Source: Gemmatimonadota bacterium (GTDB lineage: Bacteria; Gemmatimonadota; Gemmatimonadetes; Longimicrobiales; Gaopeijiaceae). Taken from it: DNA of 64,000 nt. The stretch is from the NCBI GenBank assembly GCA_030827315.1, contig JAURER010000013.1, positions 1 through 64,000 of the forward strand, given 5' to 3'. Below are positions 1-7,652 of this stretch, one piece after another (the stretch's first letter is position 1; every line of letters begins with the position of its first letter). The notes beneath the pieces are model-generated. The model searched no databases, had not been told where the DNA came from, and saw only the letters and a program-made list of their open reading frames with translations. The position numbers and the translations under genes were made by a program.

Positions 1-1
1 C

Positions 2-574
2 GCCCGGCGCGTCGCGTTCGTACCCCAGGCAGAGCCGCTTGCCTTCCCGATGTCGGTGAGAACCCTCGTCGAAATGGGTCGGTACCCGCACGTCGGTGTT
101 CTGGGGCGCACGACATCGGCGGACCTCGATGCGGTGGAGCGGGCGATGGAGCGCGCCGGCGTTCTCGAGCTCGCTGACCGGTCCATCAACACGCTGTCCG
201 GCGGTGAACGTCAACGGGCGCGAATCGCGCGGGCGCTCGCTCAGGAGCCGACCACCCTGGTTCTCGACGAGCCGACCGCGGCGCTCGATCTCCACTTCGA
301 GATGGAAACGTTCGAGCTCATGCGCGACCTCGCCCGGGACTCGGGCTTCACCGTGGTGGTGGCCACGCACAACCTGAACCTGGCTGCCCGCTTTTCGTCG
401 CATCTCGTCCTGCTGGCGGGGGGAAGGGTCGAGGCGGTCGGCACTCCCGCCGACGTGTTGGTCGACGATACGCTGGAGCGTGTGTTCCAGTGGCCGGTCG
501 TGATTACGCCGCATCCCGGTCCAGGCCCGGACGAGGGAGCTCCGCAGGTGCTGCCGCTGAGTCGCGACGGGTAG
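2..574 (+). CDS. btuD: ABC transporter ATP-binding protein, BtuD/FecE-like (5' truncated by the window)
   Basis: This is the C-terminal part of a nucleotide-binding subunit of a metal-chelate or vitamin importer. The frame is already open at base 2, and the first visible residues include the Q-loop (AFVPQAE), so the start codon and Walker A lie upstream of the window. Visible motifs are the ABC signature LSGGERQR, Walker B TLVLDEPT, the D-loop, and the switch histidine in VVATHN. LVEMGRYPHVG just after the Q-loop is typical of the BtuD/FecE/HmuV branch. The next gene downstream is a cobalamin-riboswitch-controlled BtuB-like receptor, which favours vitamin B12 as substrate. BtuC and BtuF homologues would be expected upstream, outside the window. 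A siderophore or heme importer cannot be excluded from this fragment alone. Confidence 0.85.
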   Translation, partial: ARRVAFVPQAEPLAFPMSVRTLVEMGRYPHVGVLGRTTSADLDAVERAMERAGVLELADRSINTLSGGERQRARIARALAQEPTTLVLDEPTAALDLHFEMETFELMRDLARDSGFTVVVATHNLNLAARFSSHLVLLAGGRVEAVGTPADVLVDDTLERVFQWPVVITPHPGPGPDEGAPQVLPLSRDG

Positions 575-607
575 CCTGGATCGGAAAGTCGGCTGCACGA
601 CGTTCGC

Positions 608-636
608 TTGACCTCATCTGAGATGGCCGCGATCAT
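608..636 (+). promoter_or_regulatory. Possible sigma70-type promoter for the btuB leader
   Basis: A TTGACC box at 608-613 and GATCAT at 631-636 are separated by 17 bases. They would place the transcription start near 643, just upstream of the first paired strand of the cobalamin aptamer at 654. The -10 match is only 4 of 6, so this is a position-supported guess. Confidence 0.4.
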
Positions 637-647
637 GCGGCACAATC

Positions 648-815
648 GAACACGAGGGTGCGGCCAATACGGAAGCCGGTGAAAGTCCGGTGCGGCCCCG
701 CCACTGTGAGAGGTCCGGGACGAATCCCGGAACGCCGGTCCGAGATGCCACTGGGGAGATCCCCGGGAAGGCGGATCGCGCGGCCTCGAGCCAGGAGACC
801 TGGCCCACCCTCACG
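648..815 (+). promoter_or_regulatory. Cobalamin (adenosylcobalamin) riboswitch
   Basis: The leader has the conserved cobalamin aptamer blocks in order: GCCGGTGAAAGTCCGGTGCG near 674, then CCCCGCCACTGT (B12 core) at 696-707, GCCACTGGGG near 747, GGGAAGGCGG near 764, and GAGCCAGGAGACC at 788-800. The closing stem pairs GAGGGTG (654-660) with CACCCTC (806-812). A second 9-bp pairing is possible between 794-802 (GGAGACCTG) and 824-832 (CAGGTCTCC), which would disrupt the aptamer end and could be the expression switch. A perfect 8-bp hairpin at 874-895 follows without a U-tract. In the family, cobalamin binding switches off downstream uptake genes, here the TonB receptor at 979. Confidence 0.93.
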
Positions 816-978
816 CCCGAAATCAGGTCTCCGGAGGGGAGGCCGGGCGAGTCGGCCGCCGCGCCAGCGGAGCCGCGCTCCCGAGACGGAGCGCGTCACG
901 CTTCGCCGCCGCTGCTCCTCCGGCCGGCACTTCGCGTGACCGCCAACGTTCCCGCGCGGGCGGGGAGGAGGACCCGAC

Positions 979-2985
979 ATGCGAAGGATCGCCAGAGCAC
1001 CCGTTACCACGCTCGCTCTCGCTCTCGTGACCACGGCCCCGCTCGCCGCTCGGCAGCAGCGAGCGCAGGCGACTGATCCGCCGCTGCCGGACTCGGCCGC
1101 GTACCATCTCGACGGACTTGTCGTGACCGGAACCTCGGTCCCACGGAAGTTGTCGGCCATGGGTGTACACGTCACCGTCCTTCAGGGTGACGAGCTGAGG
1201 GCCCGCGGGGTGGTGCGCGTCGTCGAGGCGCTCCGTGAGGTTGCGGGCGTCGGGGTCGTGCAGTCCGGCTCGTTCGGCGCGGTGACCTCGGTCTTCATGC
1301 GTGGCGGCGAAAGCGACTACGTGCAGGTACTGGTGGACGGGGTGAAGGTGAACCAGCCGGGCGGCGCCTTCGACTTCTCCGGGCTCACCACCGAACACGT
1401 GGAGCGCATCGAAGTCGTGCGCGGGCCGGCGAGCGCGCTGTACGGGTCGGACGCGGTGGCAGGGGTCGTTCATATCATCTCGCGTACCGGCCGCGGCGCC
1501 CCTGCTGGCTCCGTCACGTACCGGGCTGGCAGCTTCGGAAGCTCCGAGTTGGTGGCCGACCTCGCGGGTGCGGCCGGCCCGGCGCGGTATGGTTTCACGC
1601 TGGCCCGACGAGACACCGACGGCATTCTCGAATACAACAACCAGGCCGAGAACCAGGTCTTCAACGGTTTCGTTCTGCTGGCACCCGACGACCGCACGTC
1701 GCTGCGCCTTTCGACGCGACTCGGGAGCCGGTCGTACCACTACCCCACGGACGGGACGGGAAACGTGGTCGACCTCAACGCCTACACGTTCGGTGACGAG
1801 GCCTCCGTCGGCGTCGATCTGTCGAGGCGCGTGTCGAGCGGTGTCGAGATCGCGGCGCTCCTGACCTCGTACGAGATGGAGGGCGGCAGCGACGACCGGA
1901 TGGACGACGTGGCCGACACCCTCGGCTTCTTCGGGTACACGAGTCTGGACGCGATGCGGCGCTCCGGGGCGGAGGTGCGTGCCAACGTCGCGCTTGGCAG
2001 GATCGGTACTGGAACGGTCGGAGTCGAGGTGGAGACTCAGTCGCATCGGTCGTTCAGCGAGTCGTCGAGCGAGTTCGGAGCGTCCACGTCCCGCAGCGAC
2101 AACAGCCGCTGGAACCGCGGCGGATACGTCCACCTGGTGAGCGACGTCGGTCCGGTCGCGCTGAGCGGAGGTGTGCGCTCCGAGAACAACGAACGCTTTG
2201 GTCGTTTCCTGACCTGGCAGGCGGCGGCGTCGCTGGCGTGGTCCGCGACCGGGCGTCTGCGTGGCGCCGCCGGTCGTGCCATCAAGGAGCCCACCTTCTT
2301 CGAGAATTTCTCGAGTGGTTTCGCCATGGGTAATCCCGACCTGGATCCCGAGCGGTCCTCCTCCTGGGAGGTCGGCGTCGAGCAGTCACTCCTCGACGGC
2401 GCCATCACGCTGGACGCGACGTGGTTCGACCAGAAGTTCCGTGATCTGATCCAGTACACATTTTCGCCTCCCCAGCCGGGTGATCCGAATTTCTTCAATG
2501 TGGCGGAGGCCGATTCACGCGGAGTGGAGGCGGGGGCGAGGTTCCTCGTCGGTGCGCTGAGCGCCCGCGCGGAGGTGACCTGGCTCACGACCGAGGTGGT
2601 CGATGCCGGCTTCGACCAGGGACAGGGGGCGACGTTCGTGAAGGGGGAACCCCTGCTGCGCCGTCCGGGCCGGACGCTCGGTGCCTCTGCGGCCTGGACC
2701 CCCCTGGAAAGACTGCGACTCCAGGCCGGCGTGCTGCGCGTGGGCGCGCGCTCGGACCGTGACTTCACGACCTTCCCGGCGAGCGCCGTCGTCCTCGACG
2801 CCTACACGCTCCTGAGTGCCGGTGCCCAGGCGACACTCCTGGACGCGCGGCCCGGGAGGCCGGGGCTCGAGCTCACACTCCGAGGTGAGAATCTGCTCGA
2901 CGTGTCGTACCAGGAGGTGTTCGGATTCGCAGCTCCGGGGCGGGGTATCTACGTCGGCGGACGGGTAACGTTCGGAGCTCGCTGA
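979..2985 (+). CDS. btuB: TonB-dependent outer-membrane receptor, BtuB-like (vitamin B12 uptake)
   Basis: A 668-residue outer-membrane receptor with a signal peptide (about residues 1-25), a TonB-box-like stretch (LDGLVVTGT), a plug domain about 50-160 with VFMRGGESDYVQVLVDG and VEVVRGPASALYGSDA-type motifs, and a 22-strand barrel as the remainder. The start is the ATG preceded by GGGGAGGAGG at 961-973. The plug and barrel resemble BtuB rather than large siderophore receptors in length (E. coli BtuB is about 600 residues). The gene stands alone behind a cobalamin riboswitch and after a BtuD-like ATPase, so cobalamin or a related corrinoid is the likely substrate. Substrate identity comes mainly from this regulation. 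Confidence 0.92.
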   Translation: MRRIARAPVTTLALALVTTAPLAARQQRAQATDPPLPDSAAYHLDGLVVTGTSVPRKLSAMGVHVTVLQGDELRARGVVRVVEALREVAGVGVVQSGSFGAVTSVFMRGGESDYVQVLVDGVKVNQPGGAFDFSGLTTEHVERIEVVRGPASALYGSDAVAGVVHIISRTGRGAPAGSVTYRAGSFGSSELVADLAGAAGPARYGFTLARRDTDGILEYNNQAENQVFNGFVLLAPDDRTSLRLSTRLGSRSYHYPTDGTGNVVDLNAYTFGDEASVGVDLSRRVSSGVEIAALLTSYEMEGGSDDRMDDVADTLGFFGYTSLDAMRRSGAEVRANVALGRIGTGTVGVEVETQSHRSFSESSSEFGASTSRSDNSRWNRGGYVHLVSDVGPVALSGGVRSENNERFGRFLTWQAAASLAWSATGRLRGAAGRAIKEPTFFENFSSGFAMGNPDLDPERSSSWEVGVEQSLLDGAITLDATWFDQKFRDLIQYTFSPPQPGDPNFFNVAEADSRGVEAGARFLVGALSARAEVTWLTTEVVDAGFDQGQGATFVKGEPLLRRPGRTLGASAAWTPLERLRLQAGVLRVGARSDRDFTTFPASAVVLDAYTLLSAGAQATLLDARPGRPGLELTLRGENLLDVSYQEVFGFAAPGRGIYVGGRVTFGAR

Positions 2986-3019
2986 GGCCGGTCGGGCCCG
3001 ATGCCCGCACGTGCGCACA

Positions 3020-3050
3020 GGCCGCGGCGAAGATGAGCGCCGCCGCGGCC
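3020..3050. terminator. GC-rich hairpin between convergent genes
   Basis: GGCCGCGG (3020-3027) pairs perfectly with CCGCGGCC (3043-3050) across a 15-base loop. It lies in the 81-bp gap between the stop of btuB and the stop of the convergent VWA gene. There is no T-run, so a factor-independent terminator is not proven. Confidence 0.35.
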
Positions 3051-3066
3051 GTCAGGGTCGCCGCCC

Positions 3067-4359
3067 TCAACCAGCCTTCCTGCGCTTGTTCCGCATGAAG
3101 TCCATCATGATGTACTGGCCCAGCGTCATCGTGCTCGTGAAGTAGGCCTTTCCACGTGCGATCTCCGACACCTTCTGGACGAACTGCACGAGATAGGGGT
3201 CCTGCGCCAGCATGAAGGTGTTGATGAGAATGCCACCCTTCCTGCACGCCGCCACCTCGTCGAAGGTCCGCTTGAGGATCATCGGGTCGAGCCCACCCGA
3301 GTTCGTGTAGACCCGTCCGTCGGGCAGCGTGATCGCACTCGGCTTTCCGTCGGTGATCATGATGATCTGCCGCATGTCCTTCTTCTGGCTGTTCAGGATG
3401 CGGCGGGCGATCTCCAGGCCCTCGGCGGTGTTGGTGTGGAAGGGTCCGACCTGAGCCTTCGCGAGCTGCGAGAGGGGGATCTCCTGGGCGCGATCGCCGA
3501 AGGTGACGACGCGCAGCGTGTCTCCCGGAAACTGCGTGCGGATCATGTGCGACATCGCCAGCGCGACCCGTTTGGCGGGAGCGAAGCGGTCTTCGCCGTA
3601 CAGCACCATCGAGTGGCTGATGTCGAGCAGGAGCACCGTGGCGCACGAGGACCGGTACTCCGACTGGTTCACCATCAGGTCCCCGTATTCCAGGTCGAGC
3701 GGGACGCTGAGGCCCTCGCGCTCGATCGCCCGCTTGAGCGTCGCCGGGATGTCGAGGTTCATGGTGTCGCCGAATTCGTACGGCCGGGACGCGGCCTCGG
3801 CCTCCACGCCCGTGGACAGGTGCGGGGTGTCGTGCGAGCCGGCACTCGACTTCCCGAGCGCGCCGAGCAGCCCCTTCAGCGCGCGGTAACCGAGGAAGTC
3901 CATTCCCTTCTGCGTGAGTCCGAACTGGACCTGCTGAGCCGCCTGCTTCGCTTCGTCGATCTCTCCCTGGCCGGTCACGTCGTACGTGGCACCCGGCATC
4001 TGGGGATTGCCCGTCTCGAGGTTGATGAAGCCCTCCTCGGCCATGCGGGCGACGAGGTCGTCGAGGAGTTGGGCGATCTGCTTCCGGACGTCGTCGTCAC
4101 CTTCACCCTCGCCGCGGAGCTCGTCGATCATCTCGGGGGTCAGCTGCCCGCTTTCGAGCAGCGCCTTGAGCAGCGCCCGCTTGAGCGCGTCGGTGGAGTT
4201 CACGTCCTCGTCGCCCGACCATCCCCAGTAGGGATGGAAGTGCGGTCCTCCGGCGAAACCTCCGTCCATGAGAAAGTCGGACAGGTGTTCGAGGAGGGAC
4301 TCGAGGTTCAGGGCGTCGAGCCACTTGCCCTTGTATTTGGAATACGTCGTGAAGCGCAT
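3067..4359 (-). CDS. von Willebrand factor A domain protein (MoxR-partner type)
   Basis: A 430-residue soluble protein. Residues about 1-190 form an uncharacterised N-terminal region including a run with histidines and tryptophans ([11 protein letters not shown]). The C-terminal half is a VWA fold with an intact metal-ion-dependent adhesion site, D246-I-S-H-S250, and downstream conserved aspartates (MITDGKPSA). Proteins of this CoxE/YehP-like type normally work with a MoxR or magnesium-chelatase-like AAA ATPase that remodels or activates a metalloenzyme. The AAA ATPase of matching type here is at 8904-10373, five genes away, rather than adjacent. No signal peptide is seen, so a cytoplasmic role is likely. 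The target is unknown. It is divergent from mutY, with only 34 bp between the starts. Confidence 0.8.
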   Translation of the reverse strand: MRFTTYSKYKGKWLDALNLESLLEHLSDFLMDGGFAGGPHFHPYWGWSGDEDVNSTDALKRALLKALLESGQLTPEMIDELRGEGEGDDDVRKQIAQLLDDLVARMAEEGFINLETGNPQMPGATYDVTGQGEIDEAKQAAQQVQFGLTQKGMDFLGYRALKGLLGALGKSSAGSHDTPHLSTGVEAEAASRPYEFGDTMNLDIPATLKRAIEREGLSVPLDLEYGDLMVNQSEYRSSCATVLLLDISHSMVLYGEDRFAPAKRVALAMSHMIRTQFPGDTLRVVTFGDRAQEIPLSQLAKAQVGPFHTNTAEGLEIARRILNSQKKDMRQIIMITDGKPSAITLPDGRVYTNSGGLDPMILKRTFDEVAACRKGGILINTFMLAQDPYLVQFVQKVSEIARGKAYFTSTMTLGQYIMMDFMRNKRRKAG

Positions 4360-4393
4360 GACACCATGCTACCTGGCGGGGTACCTTCCCGCC

Positions 4394-5554
4394 ATGAAGT
4401 ACACTCCGGTCGGGCCCGCCTCGCGCGCCGAGCTGCGTGCCGCGCTTCTCGCCCAATACGATCGCGCTGCACGCGAGCTGCCCTGGCGAGCGGACACCGA
4501 TCCGTATCGGATCCTCGTGTCGGAGATCATGCTCCAGCAGACGCGCGTCGAGACCGTGCGGAGGTACTACGGTCCCTGGCTCGATCGGTTCCCGACCATC
4601 GACGCCCTGGCGTCCGCGCGGGAAGACGTCGTGCTCAAGGCGTGGGAGGGTCTCGGCTATTACCGGCGGGCGCGCAACCTTCACCGGGCGGCCCGCGTGG
4701 TCCGGGAGAGTCACGGCGGAACGATCCCCCGCACCTTCGAGGGCCTTCGGGGCCTTCCAGGGGTCGGAGAGTACACGGCCGGCGCCGTGGCGAGCATCGC
4801 GTTCGGAGCCGCCGTGCCCGCTGTCGACGGGAACGTGCGAAGGGTGCTCGCCCGACTCTTCGACGCCCCGGCACCGACGCCTGCCTGGCTCCGCGAGCGA
4901 GCATCCGAGCTCGTCGACCCCGAGCGACCCGGCGACTGGAACCAGGCGGTCATGGAGCTGGGGGCCACCGTGTGCACGCCGCGCGGTCCCCGGTGCGCCG
5001 CGTGTCCGGTCGCGCCCTGGTGTGCCGCCCGTGCTGCCGGAACGCAGGCCGAGCGTCCGGCTCCTCTTCGGAAGCGCGCGGTGCCGACGTCCGCAATCGC
5101 GCTCGCCGTGATTCAGCACCGCGGCCGCCTTCTGCTCGAGAAGAGGCCGCCCGATGGTCTCCTCGCCGGGATGTGGGCCTTCCCGGAGCGGCACCTGCCC
5201 GACGATCCCGCGGAGGCGGAAGAGCGAGCGGGGACGGGCCGGCCGGAGCGCGAAGCCGGCCCGGACGGGGCCCCGGGGGAGGAGCCCGGGCGCGCGGAGG
5301 CTCTCGCCCTGGTGCGATCCATGGGTCTGGCGGTCGTGGGTGAGCCCCTTCCGCTCGAGCCCTGCCGGCACCGCTTCACCCACCTCGAAGCGGTGTACCT
5401 TCCCTGGGCGCTCGAGGTGGCGAAGTGCGACGTCGTGGCCTCGGGCGAGGTCGCATGGGTCGAAGCCGGCGCGCCCGGGAACCGGGCCATGCCCCGGGCG
5501 CAACAGCGGGTCCTCGATTCATGGATGCGGACCATCGGAGTGAACACGGAATGA
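4394..5554 (+). CDS. mutY: A/G-specific adenine DNA glycosylase MutY
   Basis: A 386-residue base-excision repair enzyme that removes adenine mispaired with 8-oxoguanine. It has the helix-hairpin-helix glycosylase fold: LPWR near the N terminus, E44 in SEIMLQQT, the hairpin LPGVGEYTAGAV, and D145 in VDGN. The E44/D145 spacing equals that of E. coli E37/D138. The [4Fe-4S] loop is Cys-x6-Cys-x2-Cys-x5-Cys (CTPRGPRCAACPVAPWC). A C-terminal NUDIX-like 8-oxoG recognition domain starts about residue 240 and contains an acidic low-complexity insert (about 275-300). The open frame extends to 4268, but ATG 4394 gives the usual N terminus. The stop overlaps the next start (ATGA). Confidence 0.93.
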   Translation: MKYTPVGPASRAELRAALLAQYDRAARELPWRADTDPYRILVSEIMLQQTRVETVRRYYGPWLDRFPTIDALASAREDVVLKAWEGLGYYRRARNLHRAARVVRESHGGTIPRTFEGLRGLPGVGEYTAGAVASIAFGAAVPAVDGNVRRVLARLFDAPAPTPAWLRERASELVDPERPGDWNQAVMELGATVCTPRGPRCAACPVAPWCAARAAGTQAERPAPLRKRAVPTSAIALAVIQHRGRLLLEKRPPDGLLAGMWAFPERHLPDDPAEAEERAGTGRPEREAGPDGAPGEEPGRAEALALVRSMGLAVVGEPLPLEPCRHRFTHLEAVYLPWALEVAKCDVVASGEVAWVEAGAPGNRAMPRAQQRVLDSWMRTIGVNTE

Positions 5555-6255
5555 AGATCGCGCAGATGACGTGGATGCAGGTCGAGTCCTACCTCGGGGA
5601 GGACGACCGGTGCGTCCTCCCGCTCGGCAGCACGGAGCAGCACGCATACGCGAGTCTGTCAGTCGACAGCATACTCGCAGAAAAGGTCGGCTTCGATGCG
5701 GCCGAGCCCCTCGGTATTCCGGTCTTCCCCGTGGTGCCGTACGGGATCACGCCGTACTTCATGGCTTTCCCCGGCACCGTGACGCTCTCGCCCGACACCT
5801 ACGAACGCGTGGTAGCCGACGTCCTGAAGAGCCTGTACCGGCACGGATTCCGGCGCATCCTGGTCGTCAACGGGCACGGGGGGAACGCGCCCGCACGTCC
5901 CGCGGCCGAGGCCTGGGCCACGAGCGCGGACGGCGTGCGTCTGCTCTGGCACGACTGGTGGAAGGGTCCGGAGGTGCGCGCGGCGATCGACGCGATCGAC
6001 CCGGCGGCGTCGCACGCTTCATGGATGGAGACGTTTCCCTGGACCCGTATACACGGCATTGTCGCTCCCGACAGGCATAAGCCACCGGTGGATCTCACCG
6101 GACGCGAGGACATGTCGCCCGAGCGCTTCCGCGAGACGATCGGGGACGGGTCGTTTGGGGGGTGGTATTCCAGGCCCGACGACGAGATGATGCGGATCTG
6201 GGAGATCGCCGTCCGGGAGACCCGGACCCTGCTCAGCGAGGGGTGGCCCGAGTGA
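5551..6255 (+). CDS. Creatininase family protein
   Basis: A 234-residue metal-dependent amidohydrolase of the creatininase/MftE-like family. The metal-site motif is present as GSTEQHAYASLSVD (E29, H31, D39), one residue shorter between His and Asp than the common EQHGPHLPLxTD form. NGHGGN about residue 110 supplies further ligands. Members hydrolyse creatinine, formamidopyrimidine or similar amide substrates, or process peptide-derived cofactors, and the substrate here is not known. It begins by a 4-base ATGA overlap with mutY and ends by a GTGA overlap with the SDR gene, so the three are probably co-translated. The link with mutY looks like genomic packing rather than function. Confidence 0.85.
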   Translation: MKIAQMTWMQVESYLGEDDRCVLPLGSTEQHAYASLSVDSILAEKVGFDAAEPLGIPVFPVVPYGITPYFMAFPGTVTLSPDTYERVVADVLKSLYRHGFRRILVVNGHGGNAPARPAAEAWATSADGVRLLWHDWWKGPEVRAAIDAIDPAASHASWMETFPWTRIHGIVAPDRHKPPVDLTGREDMSPERFRETIGDGSFGGWYSRPDDEMMRIWEIAVRETRTLLSEGWPE

Positions 6256-7010
6256 ACATCGATTTCAGCGGCATGACCGTGCTCGTAACCGGCGCGGCCC
6301 ACGGCTTCGGGCGCGCGATCGCGGGGGCGTTCGCCACCCGCGGCGCCGACGTCTTCGCCTGCGACGTGGCGGTCGAGGAGCTGGAACAGACCGTGGCCAT
6401 CCTGGGGCCGCGGGGACGCGGCATGGCCGTCGACGTCACGGACAGGGGAGCCGTTCAGGCCTGGGTCGACGCGGCGGTTTCCGCGACCGGCCGTGTCGAC
6501 GTTCTGGTCAACAACGCGGGTGGCGTGCTCGGTCAGGTCGGCCGACCCCTCGAGGAGGTCGGCGTCGCGGAGTGGGAGTCCATCGTGGCGGTGAACCAGA
6601 CCGCCGCCTTCTGGACATCCCAGGCGGTCGCGCCGCACATGAAGGCCGCGGGGTCAGGGCGTATCGTCAACATCTCGAGCGGGGCCGGACTCGGCGTCAG
6701 CAAGACGGGGATCCAGGCGTACGCCTCGGCCAAGGCGGGGCAGATCGGGCTCACCCGGCAGCTCGCGCACGAGCTGGGTCCCTATGGTGTCACGGTGAAC
6801 AACATCGCGCCCGGCTTCGTGCTCTCGAACGACTCGACGCGCCGCCAGTGGGAATCGTACGGGGTGGACGGACAGAACGACCTGCTGCGCGGAATCGCTC
6901 TCAAGAGACTCGGCACGCCTGCCGACATCGCCCACGCGGTTCTCTTCTTCGCGTCGGAGCACGCGGGCTGGATCACCGGAGTCGTTCTGCCCGTGGACGG
7001 AGGCAAGTAG
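6252..7010 (+). CDS. Short-chain dehydrogenase/reductase (SDR)
   Basis: A 252-residue classical SDR oxidoreductase. It has the NAD(P)-binding TGAAHGFG motif at about residues 13-20, the NNAGG motif, the catalytic Ser in NISSGAG, Tyr-x3-Lys as YASAK, and the C-terminal GWITGVVLPVDGG stretch. The Asp at the end of the second strand (CDVA) suggests a preference for NAD(H). The start is GTG 6252, overlapping the creatininase stop as GTGA. Co-translation with the creatininase-like hydrolase suggests a small catabolic unit, but the substrate cannot be read from the sequence. It is convergent with the Lrp regulator. Confidence 0.9.
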   Translation: MNIDFSGMTVLVTGAAHGFGRAIAGAFATRGADVFACDVAVEELEQTVAILGPRGRGMAVDVTDRGAVQAWVDAAVSATGRVDVLVNNAGGVLGQVGRPLEEVGVAEWESIVAVNQTAAFWTSQAVAPHMKAAGSGRIVNISSGAGLGVSKTGIQAYASAKAGQIGLTRQLAHELGPYGVTVNNIAPGFVLSNDSTRRQWESYGVDGQNDLLRGIALKRLGTPADIAHAVLFFASEHAGWITGVVLPVDGGK

Positions 7011-7019
7011 CCCGCGCGA

Positions 7020-7038
7020 GCCGTCCCCACGCGACGGC
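7020..7038. terminator. Hairpin between convergent SDR and Lrp genes
   Basis: GCCGTC (7020-7025) and GACGGC (7033-7038) form a perfect 6-bp stem with a 7-base loop in the 33-bp gap between the two stop codons. It could serve either strand. There is no U-tract. Confidence 0.35.
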
Positions 7039-7043
7039 CGACG

Positions 7044-7526
7044 TCAGCTTTCGCCGGTGAGGTCGGGCCAGACCGGCTTCGTGGTCGATCGGAAGAGCAG
7101 GGACGTCTCCACGCGCGCTACGTCGGGCAGGCTCGTGATCGCGTCCAGCGTGAAGTCCCGGAGGTGCTCCATGTCCTGAGCGACCGCGTGCGCGAGGTAG
7201 TCGGTGCCACCGGTCACATGGTACAGCGCGACCACCTGCGGCAGAGCGATCGCGCGCTCCTCGAAGCGGGCGACCGCCGACCGCGTGTGTCGCTTCAGCT
7301 GGACAGAGACGAGGGCCTGGACCCCGATCCCGAATGCCGTCGGATCCACGTCGGCATGGGCACCCCGGATCGCGCCGCGGTCCGTGAGGCGGCGCACGCG
7401 TTCGAGGCATGCGGACTGCGACAGGCCGACGCGCTCCGCGAGGTCCTTGTTGGTGATCCGTGCATCCTGCGCCAGAAGCGCCAGGATGGTCCGATCGATT
7501 CGGTCAAAGTCGGCGAAGGTGTCCAT
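7044..7526 (-). CDS. Lrp/AsnC family transcriptional regulator
   Basis: A 160-residue regulator with an N-terminal winged helix-turn-helix (RIDRTILALLAQDARI through LSQSACLERVRRL) and a C-terminal ligand-binding RAM domain (about residues 70-150, with VVALYHVTGGTDYLA). It is divergent from a Cys/Met PLP lyase, the arrangement of mdeR/mdeA in Pseudomonas putida and of other Lrp-type regulators with amino-acid catabolic genes, so it probably controls that neighbour and itself in response to an amino acid. No Shine-Dalgarno lies before ATG 7526. A TATTAT box at 7534-7539 on this strand is only 8 bases away, which suggests a leaderless transcript. Longer upstream frames reaching 8750 are antisense to the lyase and are not used. 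Confidence 0.9.
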   Translation of the reverse strand: MDTFADFDRIDRTILALLAQDARITNKDLAERVGLSQSACLERVRRLTDRGAIRGAHADVDPTAFGIGVQALVSVQLKRHTRSAVARFEERAIALPQVVALYHVTGGTDYLAHAVAQDMEHLRDFTLDAITSLPDVARVETSLLFRSTTKPVWPDLTGES

Positions 7527-7533
7527 AAACAGA

Positions 7534-7539
7534 ATAATA
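7534..7539 (-). promoter_or_regulatory. Candidate -10 box of a leaderless lrp promoter
   Basis: TATTAT reads on the minus strand here. A start 7-8 bases further on would fall at the ATG itself (7524-7526), consistent with the absence of a ribosome binding site. Confidence 0.35.
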
Positions 7540-7546
7540 TGCGGCC

Positions 7547-7562
7547 TGTGAGCTCTATCACA
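7547..7562. promoter_or_regulatory. CRP-type palindrome between divergent lrp and PLP lyase genes
   Basis: TGTGA (7547-7551), six bases, and TCACA (7558-7562) match the classical CRP/FNR-superfamily TGTGA-N6-TCACA operator exactly. It lies in the 126-bp divergent promoter region, where the -35 element of the lrp promoter would fall. A CRP-family activator or repressor is inferred and none is encoded in the window. Confidence 0.5.
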
Positions 7563-7652
7563 GCATCGATAGGTAAATTTGATTCCATAGGGAACGGGAT
7601 CCGGGCCTCGATGCCCGGGCCCCTGCCGTCGTCGATGTCCGAGGAGGCGATC

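Noticed and set aside
3436-5343. A 635-residue plus-strand frame across the VWA gene and mutY
   Set aside because: It spans two supported genes in other frames and is Arg-rich shadow sequence.
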